Positions 5,035 through 6,477 of a stretch of DNA of 6,477 bases are shown here, in pieces. The position numbers and the translations under genes are program-made. The notes under the pieces were generated by a model. It was not told the origin of the DNA. It did no database searches and saw nothing but the letters and a program-made list of their open reading frames with translations. The first letter of the stretch is position 1; every line of letters begins with the position of its first letter. The stretch spans positions 1-6,477 of the forward strand of contig USCE01000074.1 in NCBI GenBank assembly GCA_900553105.1, written 5' to 3'. This DNA comes from an uncultured Sutterella sp. Lineage in GTDB: Bacteria; Pseudomonadota; Gammaproteobacteria; Burkholderiales; Burkholderiaceae_F.

Positions 5035-6428
5035 TTAGCGAACCTTCACTTCACAAAGCTCGTGCCCTTGCGGGTCAAAGACGTGCGTGGCGCAAGCCAA
5101 GCAGGGGTCAAAGCTGTGAATCGTGCGGATGATTTCCAACGGGCGTTCTGGATCGGCCACCGGCGTGCCCATCAAGCTCGTTTCAAAGGCACCTTGTTGG
5201 CCTTCGGGTGATCTCGGGGAAGCATTCCAAGTGGTCGGCACGATCGCTTGCCAGTTCGCAATACGCGTATCCTTGATCACGCACCAGTGACCCAAGGCCC
5301 CGCGCGGGGCTTCACAAAAGCCCACACCGCGACATTCTTTAGGCCAAGTCTTCGGATCCCAGTACTGCATGTTAGCTGCCGTTTCGTCACCGGCCTTGAT
5401 GTTGGCAATCAAATCGTCAACGTACTGCACCATCTTGTGCGCCGTCCAACGACATTCCAGAGCACGAGAGGCATGACGGCCCAAAGTCGAATACACGGCT
5501 TCAAGCGGCAGATTCAATTCTTTCAGAAGATCGAGCGCTGGTTCCTTAAAGTGCTTGACGTCCTTGGCAATGGAGACAATCAAACGAGCCAAGGGGCCCA
5601 CTTCCATCATGTGGCCGTTCCAGCGCGGGCTCTTAATCCAAGAGTACTTACCCTTGTCGCCCAGCCACTCAAACTTCGTCTTCGTGCCGACACTGCCTTC
5701 AGGCAATTCGTAGGCCTGTTCGGTCACGCCTTCCCAGGGATGCAAACCTTGCTTGCCTTCCGGATACGTGTACCAGGAGTGATCGACGAACTCTTGAATT
5801 TGGTTCAAATCGCGAAGATCTACGTCGTGCACCTTGGAGAGGTCCCCATCGATGATGGCACCGGCAGGCATCTGAAGCGACTTATCGGACCAGTCATTGG
5901 CAATTTCCGGGAAGTCACCGTAGCAGAGCACATTCTTTCTCACGAGACCACCGCCATACTTGAACCATTCTGGATAGAAGGAAGCGATGGCCTTGATGTC
6001 GGGCAAGTACACGTTTTCAACGAACTCCACGCTGGCCTTGGCAATGTCACGCATGTAGTTCATTGTCACTTCGTTAATCATGTTGCCGGCAGCACCGGTG
6101 TCGTGCATATTGATCGGGCACGCAACGCCACCCACCAAATAGTTCGGGTGCGGGTTCTTGCCACCCAAAATCGTATGTACTTTGATGATTTCACGTTGGA
6201 AATCAAGTGCTTCAAGATAGTGAGTCACGGCCAAGAGATTGACCACGGGCGGCAACTTCATCGCCGGGTGTCCCCAGTAGCCGTTGGCGAAAATACCCAA
6301 TTGGCCCGAGGCAACAAATTTCTTTAAACGATTTTGCACGTCGCGGAAATAGCCCGGGGAGCTTAAAGGATGGTGCGGACTGATTTTCTTTTGAAGTTCG
6401 GAGACTTCACGCGGGTCAGCCGACAAGG
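5035..6428 (-). CDS. hupL: [NiFe]-hydrogenase large subunit, HyaB/HupL/HoxG type (5' end missing)
   Basis: This is the catalytic subunit of a periplasm-facing uptake hydrogenase that splits H2 at the Ni-Fe centre. About 464 codons are present against 597 in E. coli HyaB. The first residues (SADPREVSEL) align near HyaB residue 140, so roughly 137 N-terminal residues are lost, including the first nickel-binding CxxC. Conserved blocks are SPGYFRDVQNRLKKFV, GGKNPHPN, EFVDHSWY, SPRWNGHMMEVGPLAR, CRGVGFCEAPRGALGHW and VPTTWNASPR. The C-terminal DPCLAC (cysteines encoded at 5103-5101 and 5094-5092) supplies the other two nickel ligands, both Cys, with no selenocysteine. The maturation cut is expected after ATH, freeing the last 15 residues. 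The TTG at 6426 is an internal Leu codon, not a start. The reading frame runs into adapter at 6429. The small subunit should lie upstream, outside the window. Confidence 0.96.
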
Positions 6429-6477
6429 CTGTCTCTTATACACATCTCCGAGCCCACGAGACCGGAGCCTATCTCGT
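6429..6477. other. Nextera (Tn5) sequencing adapter contamination
   Basis: CTGTCTCTTATACACATCT (6429-6447) is the Tn5 mosaic end. It is followed by the Nextera read 2 tail (6448-6462, CCGAGCCCACGAGAC), an 8-base i7 index (6463-6470, CGGAGCCT, which I recall as a standard Nextera XT index) and ATCTCGT, the start of P7. This is the exact order of a library molecule read through its insert. It is not a natural transposon, and genomic sequence ends at 6428. Confidence 0.98.

Noticed and set aside
5248..6327. A 359-codon open frame on the plus strand, antisense to hupL
   Set aside because: It lies wholly opposite a clearly conserved hydrogenase gene, and its product is His/Arg-rich with no domain. 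Long antisense frames are common in genes with this codon bias.
6429..6447. Tn5/IS50 mosaic end as a natural transposon boundary
   Set aside because: The following bases are the Nextera tail, an index and P7, so this is library adapter, not a mobile element.

Overview
The window ends a chromosomal contig from a Gram-negative proteobacterium. It is probably a betaproteobacterium of moderate GC, perhaps a Sutterellaceae-like gut Burkholderiales; this is inferred from gene order and protein resemblance, not from a database match. It holds two convergent gene groups separated by a structured gap of about 390 bases.

Plus strand, 1-1172: the last codons of what is probably a TPR protein are followed by two tandem cyclophilin-type peptidyl-prolyl isomerases. 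The first is periplasmic (ppiA, with a signal peptide) and the second cytoplasmic (ppiB). They lie 3 bases apart and end at an intrinsic terminator at 1205-1233.

Gap, 1173-1566: this AT-rich stretch has several inverted repeats, a doubtful 71-codon ORF on the minus strand with a good ribosome binding site that a hairpin could mask, and a terminator at 1501-1534 for the operon arriving from the right.

Minus strand, 6428 down to 1567: this is the downstream part of an uptake [NiFe]-hydrogenase operon in the order hupL-hupC-hupD-hupF-hupG-hupH-hupI (E. coli hyaB-C-D, then hyaE and hyaF equivalents; Ralstonia hoxG-Z-M-L-O-Q-R). HupL is the catalytic large subunit and HupC the membrane cytochrome b that passes electrons from H2 to quinone. 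HupD cleaves the HupL tail once nickel is inserted. HupF is a HypC-like chaperone. HupG, HupH and the rubredoxin HupI are accessory proteins usually linked to O2-tolerant (group 1d) enzymes and to small-subunit maturation. The small subunit gene would lie beyond the contig end. A strong intrinsic terminator between hupC and hupD suggests that the structural genes are expressed above the maturation genes.

The last 49 bases (6429-6477) are not biological. They are Nextera/Tn5 adapter sequence with an i7 index and the start of P7. hupL is therefore cut by the contig end, and the TTG 'start' at 6426 is an artefact. I see no undescribed system here. The most useful observations are the adapter, the intra-operon terminator, the CPEC-bearing elongated HupF and the structured gap.
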